Origin: Arthrobacter sp.
GTDB taxonomy: Bacteria > Actinomycetota > Actinomycetes > Actinomycetales > Micrococcaceae
Direction of reading: 5' to 3'
Assembly (NCBI GenBank): GCA_030146405.1
Contig: JASLBS010000118.1
Coordinates: 1-15,969 of the forward strand
DNA: 15,969 nt
Below, one piece after another: positions 1 to 6,758 of this stretch. The notes under the pieces are model-generated. The model saw only the letters and a program-made list of their open reading frames with translations, was not told where the DNA came from and made no database searches. A program made the position numbers and the translations under genes. Position 1 is the stretch's first letter. Every line of letters starts with the position of its first letter.

Positions 1-110
1 ACCGCGGCACGGAGGCGAGCCAGGGTCAGCGGGAGCGACTCGATCTCGTTGTAGGTAGGGATGATCGTGACGACTCGCACGCTGGGAGGCCTTTCCATCG
101 GGGTGCGCAT
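1..110 (-). CDS. Polyprenol-phosphate mannose synthase (GT2), 5' end only
   Basis: This is the N-terminus of a gene that runs off the left edge of the window. Translation from the ATG at 110 gives MRTPMERPPSV, then a hydrophobic strand and the motif VVTIIPTYNEIESLPLTL. That is the hallmark first strand of family-2 glycosyltransferases of the dolichol/polyprenol-phosphate mannose synthase (Ppm1/Dpm1) type. By family knowledge the enzyme transfers mannose from GDP-mannose to polyprenyl phosphate at the inner membrane face, feeding lipoglycan synthesis and protein O-mannosylation. Only about 36 residues are visible, so the DDxSPDGT-like nucleotide-binding motif and any C-terminal membrane domain cannot be checked. 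A second in-frame ATG lies at 98. Neither start has a clear Shine-Dalgarno sequence. A TATACT box at 149-154 would give a leader of about 30 nt. Another GT2 enzyme with the same N-terminal motif is possible, but this fold is close to certain. Confidence 0.8.
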   Translation of the reverse strand, partial: MRTPMERPPSVRVVTIIPTYNEIESLPLTLARLRAA

Positions 111-148
111 CGCGCAGGGACCGGCTCCGTACTCGGAACCAGTGTGCA

Positions 149-154
149 AGTATA
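149..154 (-). promoter_or_regulatory. Candidate -10 box (TATACT) for the GT2 gene
   Basis: The minus strand reads TATACT here, five of six bases of the sigma-70 consensus, in an otherwise GC-rich stretch. The transcription start would fall near 142, about 32 nt before the GT2 ATG at 110. No TTGACA-like -35 lies at the normal distance. The place is taken by one copy of an 18-bp direct repeat (161-178), so an activator or an alternative sigma factor could be involved. This call rests on sequence pattern only. Confidence 0.4.
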
Positions 155-160
155 AGCGAC

Positions 161-178
161 ACCCGCGGACCTGCCCTT
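161..178. repeat. Direct repeat copy 1 (18 bp) in the GT2 leader
   Basis: The minus strand reads AAGGGCAGGTCCGCGGGT. It matches the copy at 267-284 at 17 of 18 bases (G versus A at one place). The two copies are 106 bp apart in the same orientation. This copy ends seven bases upstream of the TATACT box, i.e. in the -35 zone, and could be a regulator site. A shorter inverted relative, GACAGGTCCACG, is read on the plus strand near 208-219. Confidence 0.55.
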
Positions 179-266
179 CGACAGGCGGTCGGCGACGCGG
201 AAACTCGGACAGGTCCACGCACCTTCGTACCGGTATCCGCACCGATGGCGGTACCGTTCTCTACTG

Positions 267-284
267 ACCCGTGGACCTGCCCTT
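267..284. repeat. Direct repeat copy 2 (18 bp) in the GT2 leader
   Basis: The minus strand reads AAGGGCAGGTCCACGGGT, the partner of 161-178 with one mismatch. No clear -10 box follows at the spacing seen after copy 1, so the repeat unit alone is not a whole promoter. It lies inside the leader that the promoter at 402-429 would transcribe. Confidence 0.55.
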
Positions 285-401
285 ATGAGTGCCGGTTCCA
301 CGTCGATGGGCAACACGCGCCTGTTGAGAGGCCGATGCGTTGCGCTCGTGGAGACCAGCCAGGTTTGCTCCCGAAGGAGTTCCGCTAACCCGTAGGGCAA
401 A

Positions 402-429
402 AGCCTACGTGCTGTGGAGGAGGTGTCAA
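402..429 (-). promoter_or_regulatory. Candidate sigma-A promoter TTGACA-16-TAGGCT
   Basis: On the minus strand a perfect TTGACA (424-429) is followed after 16 bp by TAGGCT (402-407), which fits the actinobacterial TANNNT -10 pattern. It points at the GT2 gene and would give an untranslated leader of roughly 285 nt. It lies eight bases past the inverted repeat 437-470, an arrangement in which an upstream transcript ends just before a new promoter. The element was found by eye and is unproven. Confidence 0.45.
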
Positions 430-436
430 CAGGCCG

Positions 437-470
437 CTGACCTGCGAAAACGTTTCTTTCCGCAGGTCAG
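437..470 (-). terminator. 10-bp perfect hairpin after the amidohydrolase gene
   Basis: The arms CTGACCTGCG (437-446) and CGCAGGTCAG (461-470) pair perfectly around a 14-nt AT-rich loop. The loop contains the palindrome AAACGTTT (448-455). The hairpin begins 43 bases after the amidohydrolase stop codon and is the only strong stem-loop there, so a terminator role is the simplest reading. No T-run follows on the minus strand, which is common in high-GC actinobacteria. A dyad operator for the adjacent TTGACA promoter is the alternative. Confidence 0.45.
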
Positions 471-513
471 GAGGTGGTCGGCCGGCGCCGGCGAATCAGA
501 GAATTCCCCAGGC

Positions 514-2154
514 TCACGCCGAGCGGAAACGGTCGGTCCCGTAGAGCTGGCGCCCCTCGTGAACGGTCTCCAGGCACTGCGGCACGTTCTCGGTGTCGAG
601 CGCCGGGAGCAGCGGTGTGCCGGCCCTCGGATCGGTACTCCAGGACTGCACCCGGTTGTCCGGGGTCTGGACCATCAACTCGTCCACCTGCCACACCGCG
701 AAGGACGCCGGAGTGCCGGGCGCCAACTGACCCAGCATCGGGTTGCGTCCGGCCAGACGCCACCCGGCGCGGCTGTGGGCCAGGAACGCCGCACGCGCCG
801 AGATCTTCTCCCCCGGGGTGCTGTGCTCGAGGCAGGCGCGCACCGAGGCCCAGGGATCCAGCGGTGTCACCGGGCTGTCGGAGCCGAGTGCCAGGGGAAC
901 TCCCGCGGTCAGGAAGGACGCGAAGCGGTTCATCCCGGTACGGCGCTCCCCCAGGCGCTGGGCGTACAACCCTCCGGGCCGGCCCCAGAGGGCATCGAAC
1001 ACCGGTTGCCCGCTCACCGACACCCCGTAGTGGGCGAGTGCGGCGATGGCGGCGTCGTCGGCGAGCTCGACGTGCTCCAGACGGTGGCCGGCGCGACGCA
1101 CCTCGTTCACGCCGAGCTCACGGGCCGTGGCCTCCAACCCTCGGAGGACGACGTCGAGCCCGGCATCCCCGATGACATGGAAGCCCGACTGCACCGTTTC
1201 GGCCGTGGTGGCCAGCAGGTGGGCGGTGACGTCGTCCTCGGGGAGGAGGAACGAGCCCCGACGCGAGGAATCGTCGGTGTAGGGCGCACGGAGTGCGGCG
1301 GTGTGTGAACCGATCGATCCGTCCACGTTGAGATCACCTGCGAGGCCCACGAGCCGCCCGCCGAAGCCCTGCATGAGCTCGACCACGTGGTCCCGGGACC
1401 TGGCGAGCTGCCCCCAGTAGGGAATCACCTCGGGGAGCGGCAACTCCTGGGCGGGGCCGTCGAGCGAGAGCAGGATCTCGAGGTCCTCCCGGGGCGCGAT
1501 GTGCGGGGCGGCCATCTCGGTGACCGCCACATAGCCGCGGGAGGCCGCCTGCAGCAGTGCGGCCTGCTGGTAGGTCCTCCGCTGCCCGGGAGTCAGGCTT
1601 CGCGTGGCACGACGGGCGGCCTCGTGGGCGGCACGGACGACGAAGCCGTCGGACCATCCGTCGGTCGCAGCGAGGTCCAGGGCGACCGCGAGTGTTCCGG
1701 AGACGACGGCCGAGTGGATGTCCGCGCGCACCAGGTACACCAGCGCCCCGTTGCCCGCGCGATCCAGTTCCGCCGCCGTCGGAAGCCGGGTGTCCGGCCA
1801 CGTCGATTCGTCCCAGCCGAAGCCGAGGATCGTGGTGGCCCCCGTTGCCGCCGCACGCGCCACCGCGTCCAGCAACTCCGTCAGCGAACGGCAGGCCGTC
1901 AGGTCGATGGATCCGAGGGCTATGCCGGTCTCCGTGGTGTGGATGTGGGCATCCACGAAACCCGGCGTGATGAGCGCGCCGTCGAGATCCACCGTGCGGA
2001 CACCGGGCCCTGTGAGGTTCGCCGCCGCGTGCTCGGATCCCACCCAGGCGATGACGTCGCCGTCCACGAGCATGGCGGTGGCGAAGGGATCGGCGGGGCT
2101 GTAGACGGACCCGTTGCGGTAGAGGACGGGGCGGGACTCATGGGCGTGCTGCAT
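514..2154 (-). CDS. YtcJ-type metal-dependent amidohydrolase
   Basis: A 546-residue cytosolic hydrolase of the amidohydrolase superfamily (Amidohydro_3/YtcJ group). It has the N-terminal beta-sandwich (residues 8-60), the metal-binding motif GFVDAHIH (His70, His72), GFGWDEST (112-118), DGSIGSHTAAL (278-288), FHVIGD (His326), HRLEHVEL (His357, His361) and LGSDSPVTPLDPW (Asp425). The length is normal for the family. Substrates of this group are largely unknown; hydrolysis of an amide or cyclic amide is the general expectation. Where many YtcJ proteins have the metal-bridging Lys four residues before DGS, this one has Asp274 (GDLNVDGS). I chose the ATG at 2154 because residues from there fit the family. 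An in-frame GTG at 2208 overlaps the helY stop by eight bases and would add 18 Ser/Arg-rich residues. Neither start has a good Shine-Dalgarno sequence. The gene follows helY closely and is probably co-transcribed with it. Confidence 0.85.
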   Translation of the reverse strand: MQHAHESRPVLYRNGSVYSPADPFATAMLVDGDVIAWVGSEHAAANLTGPGVRTVDLDGALITPGFVDAHIHTTETGIALGSIDLTACRSLTELLDAVARAAATGATTILGFGWDESTWPDTRLPTAAELDRAGNGALVYLVRADIHSAVVSGTLAVALDLAATDGWSDGFVVRAAHEAARRATRSLTPGQRRTYQQAALLQAASRGYVAVTEMAAPHIAPREDLEILLSLDGPAQELPLPEVIPYWGQLARSRDHVVELMQGFGGRLVGLAGDLNVDGSIGSHTAALRAPYTDDSSRRGSFLLPEDDVTAHLLATTAETVQSGFHVIGDAGLDVVLRGLEATARELGVNEVRRAGHRLEHVELADDAAIAALAHYGVSVSGQPVFDALWGRPGGLYAQRLGERRTGMNRFASFLTAGVPLALGSDSPVTPLDPWASVRACLEHSTPGEKISARAAFLAHSRAGWRLAGRNPMLGQLAPGTPASFAVWQVDELMVQTPDNRVQSWSTDPRAGTPLLPALDTENVPQCLETVHEGRQLYGTDRFRSA

Positions 2155-2200
2155 GGGGAGGGAGGAGGACTTTCTGTGGCCGGAGCGCTCCTGGAAGGAA

Positions 2201-5023
2201 CTACTCACTGATATTGGAGTATGCCACCACGCCGCGACGAACGAGGCGGATGGCGCGGACGCACGTCTGGTGGAGGTTCCCGGGCAGGTCCGGGACCTTG
2301 GCGAGCTGGTCCAGCAGGTCGATGACCTGCTTCGACCAGCGGACGAAATCTCCTGCCGCGAGGTCGGTCCCGCTCAGTGCGGCCTGCAGGGACCGTCCCT
2401 GGGCCCACTTGAACATGGGCCAGACGAGCGACAGCTCGGGTTCACTGGTGACCGGCAGACGGTGCTGCTCCTCGACGTCGTTGAGCCGCGACCACTGGCG
2501 GATGATGGTCTCCACCGATCCTTCCAGTGCGACGCTCGGCATGACCGGGCGAAGACCGCGCTCCTCCCGCTTGGCCTGGTAGACGAGCACCGTGGTGAGG
2601 GCGGCGAGCTCCGCCGCGTCGAGGTCGCTGAAGGCACCCTCCTCGATGCACAGGGCGATCAGGAGGTCCTTCTCGCCGTAGATCCGACGGAGCTTCTGGC
2701 CCGCGGCACTCACGGTCACGCCGTCGTCGGTGTGCTCGAGGTAACCGTAGAAGCTCAGCACCTCGGACACGCGGTCGAACGTCTTGGCGATGGTGTTGGT
2801 GCGGCCGCGGATCTGGCCGCCGAGCTTGTCGGTCTCCCGACGCAGTTTCCACCAGCGCTCCGCCCAGCGCGCATGCTGCTCACGTTCGCTGCAGCCGTGG
2901 CAGGGGTGTGCGCGCAGACGACGCCGGAGTTCGGTGATGGCCCGCTCCTCGGCGGCGGCGGACGCGGAGTAGCCGGCGGCCACACGGTCCGCGCCGCGCC
3001 GCGGCGGACGCTTCTCACTGAGGGCGTTCCTCAACGAGGAGGTGAGGTCCCGCCGGTCCTTCGGGCTACGCGCACTGAAGTGCTTGGGGATCCGGATGCG
3101 GGAGAGCACCTCGACCGGTCCGTCGAGGTCCTGCACACCGACGCGACGGATCTGCGTCTCGAGCGTCAGCACCGTGGGGCGTGGCTCCCGCGCGGTGTCG
3201 GTGTCCAGGACGACGGCGTACCCCTGGCTCCTTCCGCCGGGGACGTCGATCACGTCCCCGGGCCGCAGGGCCTCGAGGGAGGACTCGGCGGCGGAGCGCA
3301 GGGAGCGGGAGTTGTCCCGCGACGCCTTCGTCTCCAGGTCGGAGAGCTGTCGCCGGAGGTCCGAGTACTCACGGAAGTCGCCCAGGTGGCAGGTCATCGA
3401 TTTCTCGTACCCCTTGAGGGACTCCTCCCTGCTCCGCACCTGCTTGGCCAGCCCCACCACGGAGCGATCGGCCTGGAACTGGGCGAAGGACGTCTCGAGG
3501 ATCTCGCGGGACCGTTCCTGGCCGAACTGCGCCACGAGGTTGATGCTCATGTTGTAGGTGGGCCGGAAGCTGGAGTTCAGCGGGTAGGTGCGGCGGGATG
3601 CGAGCCCGGCCACCGCCCCCGGATCGGTGCCCGGCTGCCACAGGACCACGGCGTGTCCTTCGACGTCGATTCCCCGCCGTCCGGCCCTGCCGGTGAGCTG
3701 GGTGTACTCCCCCGCCGTCACGTTGACGTGCGCCTCACCGTTGAACTTGTCGAGCTTCTCCAGGACCACCGTGCGGGCCGGCATGTTCACCCCGAGGGCG
3801 AGGGTCTCCGTGGCGAAGACGGCCTTGACGAGTCCGGCGGCGAACAGGCGCTCCACGACCTCCTTGAAGGTGGGCAGCATCCCTGCGTGGTGGGCGGTGA
3901 AACCGCGGATCAGTCCTTCGCGCCAGGTCCAGAACCCGAGGATCTCGAGGTCGTCGCGCGGGATGTCCAGGGTGGCGGCGTCGATCGTATCGCTGATCCG
4001 GTCCCGTTCGTCCTCCGAGGTGAGCCACAGTCCGGCGTGCAGGCACTGGGTGACCGCCGCCTCACAGCCGGCCCGCGAGAAGATGAAGGTGATGGCCGGC
4101 AGCAGGTCGGCCCGGTCGAGGGCGGTGATCACCTGGGGGCGCGTGGCCCGGCGTACGAGCGTGGTCTGCGGGGGTCCGCCGCGTCCGCTCCTGGACTTGC
4201 CCCGCCTGCCGCCGGAGCCCCAGTTGGTCCGCTGGTTGAGCCGCACCTCGTTGCTGGCCAGTTCGAGCAGTTCCGGGTTCACGTCGTACTGGTCCCTGGC
4301 CCCGGTCTCCGTTCCGGACCGGGCCGCCTCGTCGAAGGCGATGTCCCCGGCGAAGAGATCCAGAAGATTGGAGCCCACCATCACGTGCTGCCACAGGGGA
4401 ACGGGCCGGTGCTCGGACACCACCACGTCGGTGTCACCGCGCACGGTGTCCAGCCAGGCGCCGAACTCCTCCGCATTGGACACGGTGGCGCTGAGCGACA
4501 CGAGTTTCACCTCGGTGGGCAGGTGGATGATGACCTCTTCCCAGACTGCTCCACGGAAGCGGTCGGCGAGGTAGTGCACCTCGTCCATCACCACGTACCC
4601 GAGGTTGTCCAGGGAGGACGAATTGGCGTACAGCATGTTCCGCAGCACTTCGGTGGTCATGACGATCACGTCCGCGTCACCATTGATGCTGGTGTCCCCC
4701 GTCAGCAGACCCACGCGTTCGCTGCCGTGCACGGCGGCGAGCTCCGAGTACTTCTGGTTGCTCAGCGCTTTGATCGGAGTGGTGTAGAAGGCCTTCAAGC
4801 CGTGCTGCAGTGCCAGGAAGACGGCGAACTCCCCCACCACGGTCTTACCGGCACCCGTGGGTGCGGCGACCAGCACGCCCCTGCCGTCCTCGAGAGCAGT
4901 ACAGGATTCGCGCTGGAACGGATCGAGTTCGAACTCGAGTGTCTGCTCGAAGTGGAACAGCTGGGTCCGTGAGTGTTCCGTGCGCGCCTTCGCCGCTGCG
5001 TATCTTTCCGCGGGGGTACTCAT
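2201..5023 (-). CDS. helY: Ski2/Mtr4-like DEVH-box RNA helicase HelY
   Basis: A 940-residue superfamily-2 helicase. It carries Walker A APTGAGKT (54-61), TPIKALSNQK (82-91, motif Ia), the DEVH box (147-150), SAT (178-180), FSRAGC (315-320, motif IV region), FATETLALGVNMPAR (403-417, motif V) and QLTGRAGRRG (442-451, motif VI). The long C-terminal half matches the DSHCT-containing extension of actinobacterial HelY. It is expected to unwind RNA during turnover or processing in the cytosol; direct function is poorly known. HelY next to tatC, tatA and pafBC is the order known from mycobacteria. I chose the ATG at 5023 rather than the upstream frame start at 5059. The protein from there (MSTPAERYAAAK) fits the family, and a TAGGGT -10 box ends seven bases before it, suggesting a leaderless mRNA. 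A basic Gly/Arg-rich segment (269-283) sits between the two RecA-like domains. Confidence 0.95.
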   Translation of the reverse strand: MSTPAERYAAAKARTEHSRTQLFHFEQTLEFELDPFQRESCTALEDGRGVLVAAPTGAGKTVVGEFAVFLALQHGLKAFYTTPIKALSNQKYSELAAVHGSERVGLLTGDTSINGDADVIVMTTEVLRNMLYANSSSLDNLGYVVMDEVHYLADRFRGAVWEEVIIHLPTEVKLVSLSATVSNAEEFGAWLDTVRGDTDVVVSEHRPVPLWQHVMVGSNLLDLFAGDIAFDEAARSGTETGARDQYDVNPELLELASNEVRLNQRTNWGSGGRRGKSRSGRGGPPQTTLVRRATRPQVITALDRADLLPAITFIFSRAGCEAAVTQCLHAGLWLTSEDERDRISDTIDAATLDIPRDDLEILGFWTWREGLIRGFTAHHAGMLPTFKEVVERLFAAGLVKAVFATETLALGVNMPARTVVLEKLDKFNGEAHVNVTAGEYTQLTGRAGRRGIDVEGHAVVLWQPGTDPGAVAGLASRRTYPLNSSFRPTYNMSINLVAQFGQERSREILETSFAQFQADRSVVGLAKQVRSREESLKGYEKSMTCHLGDFREYSDLRRQLSDLETKASRDNSRSLRSAAESSLEALRPGDVIDVPGGRSQGYAVVLDTDTAREPRPTVLTLETQIRRVGVQDLDGPVEVLSRIRIPKHFSARSPKDRRDLTSSLRNALSEKRPPRRGADRVAAGYSASAAAEERAITELRRRLRAHPCHGCSEREQHARWAERWWKLRRETDKLGGQIRGRTNTIAKTFDRVSEVLSFYGYLEHTDDGVTVSAAGQKLRRIYGEKDLLIALCIEEGAFSDLDAAELAALTTVLVYQAKREERGLRPVMPSVALEGSVETIIRQWSRLNDVEEQHRLPVTSEPELSLVWPMFKWAQGRSLQAALSGTDLAAGDFVRWSKQVIDLLDQLAKVPDLPGNLHQTCVRAIRLVRRGVVAYSNISE

Positions 5024-5149
5024 GAAATCAACCCTAGACGCTCCCCCGGGCCCGGGCACGCCATGTCCGCGCAGAGCGTTCCCCCGGCCGGCCCTCTTGC
5101 GGTGTGCTGGTTCTCCTGCGGTGGAGCGCGGGTCGGGGTGGGCGGCCGC
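5024..5149. other. tatC-helY intergenic region
   Basis: A 126-bp GC-rich gap, the largest between pafBC and the amidohydrolase gene. It contains the helY -10 candidate and the palindrome CCCGGGCCCGGG. No hairpin followed by a T-run was found after the tatC stop, so read-through from tat into helY is possible in addition to the local promoter. Confidence 0.5.
5031..5036 (-). promoter_or_regulatory. -10 box TAGGGT of a predicted leaderless helY transcript
   Basis: The minus strand reads TAGGGT, then seven bases, then the helY ATG at 5023. In actinobacteria a TANNNT box six to seven bases before a start codon is typical of mRNAs that begin at the start codon itself. No Shine-Dalgarno sequence is needed then, and none is convincing here. 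A 12-bp palindrome, CCCGGGCCCGGG (5045-5056), lies just upstream in the spacer/-35 zone. Confidence 0.5.
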
Positions 5150-5989
5150 CTAGAGTCCTTCGATCCTCGAGGCGGTGTCCGCGTCGGCCTCGATGTCAGC
5201 GTCCCGGGCGGCGTTCTTGCGGGCCTTCCGCCGATCGTTGAGCAGACACAGACCGATCGCCACGAAGAACAGCAGCAGGAGGGGTACCGCCAGGTAGAGC
5301 ATGCTGAGCGCGTCCCCGCCCGGGGCGGCCATCGCCGCGAAGAGACAGACCAGGAAGACGGTGATCCGCCACGCCTTCAAGATCTGCTTCCCGGTGATGA
5401 TGCCCACGAGGTTCAGCCCGAAGAGCACCACCGGGAGGAGGAACGCGATGCCGAAGGCCAGCATGAGCCGCAGCACGAAGGTGAAGTAGACGGAGACGCT
5501 GATGTAGTTCGAGAAATCCTCCGGCGTGAAATCCGTGAGCACGCGGATGGCGTTCGGCAGGATCAGCCAGGCCAGCGCGATTCCCGCGAGGAACAGGGGG
5601 AAGGCGACGGCGATGAAGGAGAGCGCCACCCGGCGTTCCTTGGTCCTCAGCCCCGGGGTGATGAACGCCCACAGCTGGTAGAGCCACACGGGGCTGGAGA
5701 GCACGAGGCCGAGGAAGACCGACACCTGGATGAGGAGATCGAAGGGCGATGCCGCACTGTCGAAGTTCAGCGACGCCGTCCGGCCGTCCCGCTCGTTGAT
5801 GGCGATGACCGGCTCGGCCAGAGCCTGGAGAACCGGTTGGTAGAAGAAGAATCCGGCGATGGTTGCGATGACGACGGCGACGGCGGACTTGATCAGCCGG
5901 TTACGAGCTTCACGGAGATGTTCCTTCAGGGCCATGCGGCCCTCGGGATTTCCTTTCCTACCGCGGGCCCTCGCCTTCTCAGGTGACAC
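5150..5989 (-). CDS. tatC: Sec-independent (twin-arginine) translocase subunit TatC
   Basis: A 279-residue polytopic membrane protein that recognises twin-arginine signal peptides and forms the core of the Tat export complex with TatA/TatB. Six hydrophobic segments are visible at about 34-55, 85-108, 121-143, 166-193, 206-222 and 226-250. Family motifs include EHLREARNRL (23-32) at the cytoplasmic N-terminus, WAFITPGLRTKERR (107-120) with its conserved Glu118, and APGGDALSM (222-230). The C-terminal tail is charged and ends the protein in the cytosol. The GTG at 5989 lies 15 bases after the tatA stop. It was preferred to the ATG at 5935 because related actinobacterial TatC proteins keep the NPEGRM-like stretch (14-19) before the first helix. 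No tatB is present in this window. Confidence 0.97.
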   Translation of the reverse strand: MSPEKARARGRKGNPEGRMALKEHLREARNRLIKSAVAVVIATIAGFFFYQPVLQALAEPVIAINERDGRTASLNFDSAASPFDLLIQVSVFLGLVLSSPVWLYQLWAFITPGLRTKERRVALSFIAVAFPLFLAGIALAWLILPNAIRVLTDFTPEDFSNYISVSVYFTFVLRLMLAFGIAFLLPVVLFGLNLVGIITGKQILKAWRITVFLVCLFAAMAAPGGDALSMLYLAVPLLLLFFVAIGLCLLNDRRKARKNAARDADIEADADTASRIEGL

Positions 5990-6004
5990 TACGAGGTACC
6001 GGGC

Positions 6005-6358
6005 CTACGAGTTGTAGGGCGAGGTACCACTCTGCCGCGGTGTCCCGTTCGTGCTGCCCGGTCCGTCACCGTGGTCATCGGCCCTGAACGGAGGCATGTG
6101 CTGGCCGGCCGTGGGCTGGACCGGATCCTGGTGCTGTTGCTGCGGCGGGTAGGGCTGGGACTGGGGATGGGTGGTGACGCGCCCCTCCACGGGATCTGTC
6201 TCCGAGCCGTTCTCGTCCTTCATCTGCTTCACCTCGGACTTGAAGATGCGCAGGGACTGGCCCACGCTGCGGGCCATGCCCGGGAGCTTGGGTGCGCCGA
6301 AGAGAAGTATCGCCAGAACGATGATGATGACCAGATGCCAACCTTGCAGACCAAACAT
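6005..6358 (-). CDS. tatA: Sec-independent translocase subunit TatA
   Basis: A 117-residue pore-forming component of the Tat pathway. A short N-terminal membrane helix (about 4-20) is followed by the conserved hinge LFGAPKLP (19-26), then an amphipathic helix with basic residues (27-46). The remaining ~70 residues are a Pro/Gln/His-rich low-complexity tail (about 60-117) that is expected to be disordered in the cytoplasm and varies between species. I chose the ATG at 6358 because GAGAGGA (6369-6375) sits ten bases upstream. A TTG at 6367 would add three residues but leaves only one base after that site. The gene follows the small membrane-protein gene by 40 bases and precedes tatC by 15, so one operon is likely. 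Confidence 0.95.
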   Translation of the reverse strand: MFGLQGWHLVIIIVLAILLFGAPKLPGMARSVGQSLRIFKSEVKQMKDENGSETDPVEGRVTTHPQSQPYPPQQQHQDPVQPTAGQHMPPFRADDHGDGPGSTNGTPRQSGTSPYNS

Positions 6359-6398
6359 GATGCCCAATTCCTCTCGTCGATCCCCGGTTCAGCTTAGT

Positions 6399-6749
6399 TT
6401 ACAGGTGGGGCATGTCCTGCAGCAGTTGGGGCTGGCCCCTGTCGGACCGCTTCTGCACCCGCCGGCTGCGCCGATCGTCGATGCGCCGTACTCGCGCTGC
6501 CTCCCGAGCTGTCCGGACGTCCTCAAGCCCCGAAAAGACGGCCGGTACGGCGATTCCGGAGACTCCGTGCAGGGCGGGCCGATCGACGTCGGTCTCCGGG
6601 ACGTTCACCTGGAGGCAGTCCATTGCTTCCCCGAATTCACCGAGAGTTCCCATACCCTTCCGGAAGACGCGGAAGCCCACGACCACGAGGAAGATCACGC
6701 TGACCGCGACCAGAGCCACCCACACCACGATCCATATCCACCAGAGCAT
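6399..6749 (-). CDS. Small single-TM protein between pafBC and tatA
   Basis: A 116-residue protein I cannot name. It starts with a very hydrophobic, Trp-rich segment (3-29), then a basic stop-transfer patch (FRVFRKG), so it probably sits in the membrane with the N-terminus outside and about 85 residues in the cytoplasm. The cytoplasmic part is moderately acidic at first (about 36-60). Then it becomes strongly basic, with an RVRRIDDRRSRRVQKR stretch (86-101) that could contact acidic lipid or nucleic acid. No signal-peptidase site or enzyme motif is visible. It begins nine bases after the pafBC stop with no good Shine-Dalgarno sequence, suggesting translational coupling, and precedes tatA by 40 bases. 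A part in Tat function is possible from position only. Confidence 0.75.
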   Translation of the reverse strand: MLWWIWIVVWVALVAVSVIFLVVVGFRVFRKGMGTLGEFGEAMDCLQVNVPETDVDRPALHGVSGIAVPAVFSGLEDVRTAREAARVRRIDDRRSRRVQKRSDRGQPQLLQDMPHL

Positions 6750-6758
6750 GGTGCAAGT

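Larger units (their letters stand above)
111..513. other. Non-coding region between amidohydrolase and GT2 gene
   Basis: This 403-bp stretch has no credible gene. Short open frames exist on both strands, but their translations are Arg/Ser/Pro-rich and resemble no protein family. It holds the hairpin 437-470, the promoter candidate 402-429, the repeat pair 161-178 and 267-284, and the TATACT box 149-154. On the minus strand it also has CTCC-TTCG-GGAG (368-379), a four-base-pair stem closed by a TTCG tetraloop, and an imperfect dyad GTACCG...CGGTAC (227-254). I recognise no known riboswitch class in it. Confidence 0.6.

Noticed and set aside
368..379. TTCG-tetraloop stem as a complete intrinsic terminator
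   Set aside because: The stem is only four pairs and no T-run follows, so it is kept only as part of the leader description.
26..400. Minus-strand 124-residue open frame over the GT2 leader
   Set aside because: It overlaps the clear GT2 N-terminus in another frame, and its Arg/Ser-rich translation has no family features.
2153..4972. Very long plus-strand open frame opposite helY
   Set aside because: It is an antisense shadow in high-GC DNA. Its composition is Gly/Val/His/Glu-rich with no family motif, while the minus strand encodes a complete helicase with all motifs.
4973..5986. Plus-strand open frame opposite tatC
   Set aside because: Its charged Glu/Arg/His-rich translation is the antisense image of the hydrophobic TatC helices.
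5990..6004. A missing or hidden tatB between tatA and tatC
   Set aside because: Only 15 bases separate the genes. In actinobacteria tatB usually lies elsewhere, so its absence here is normal.
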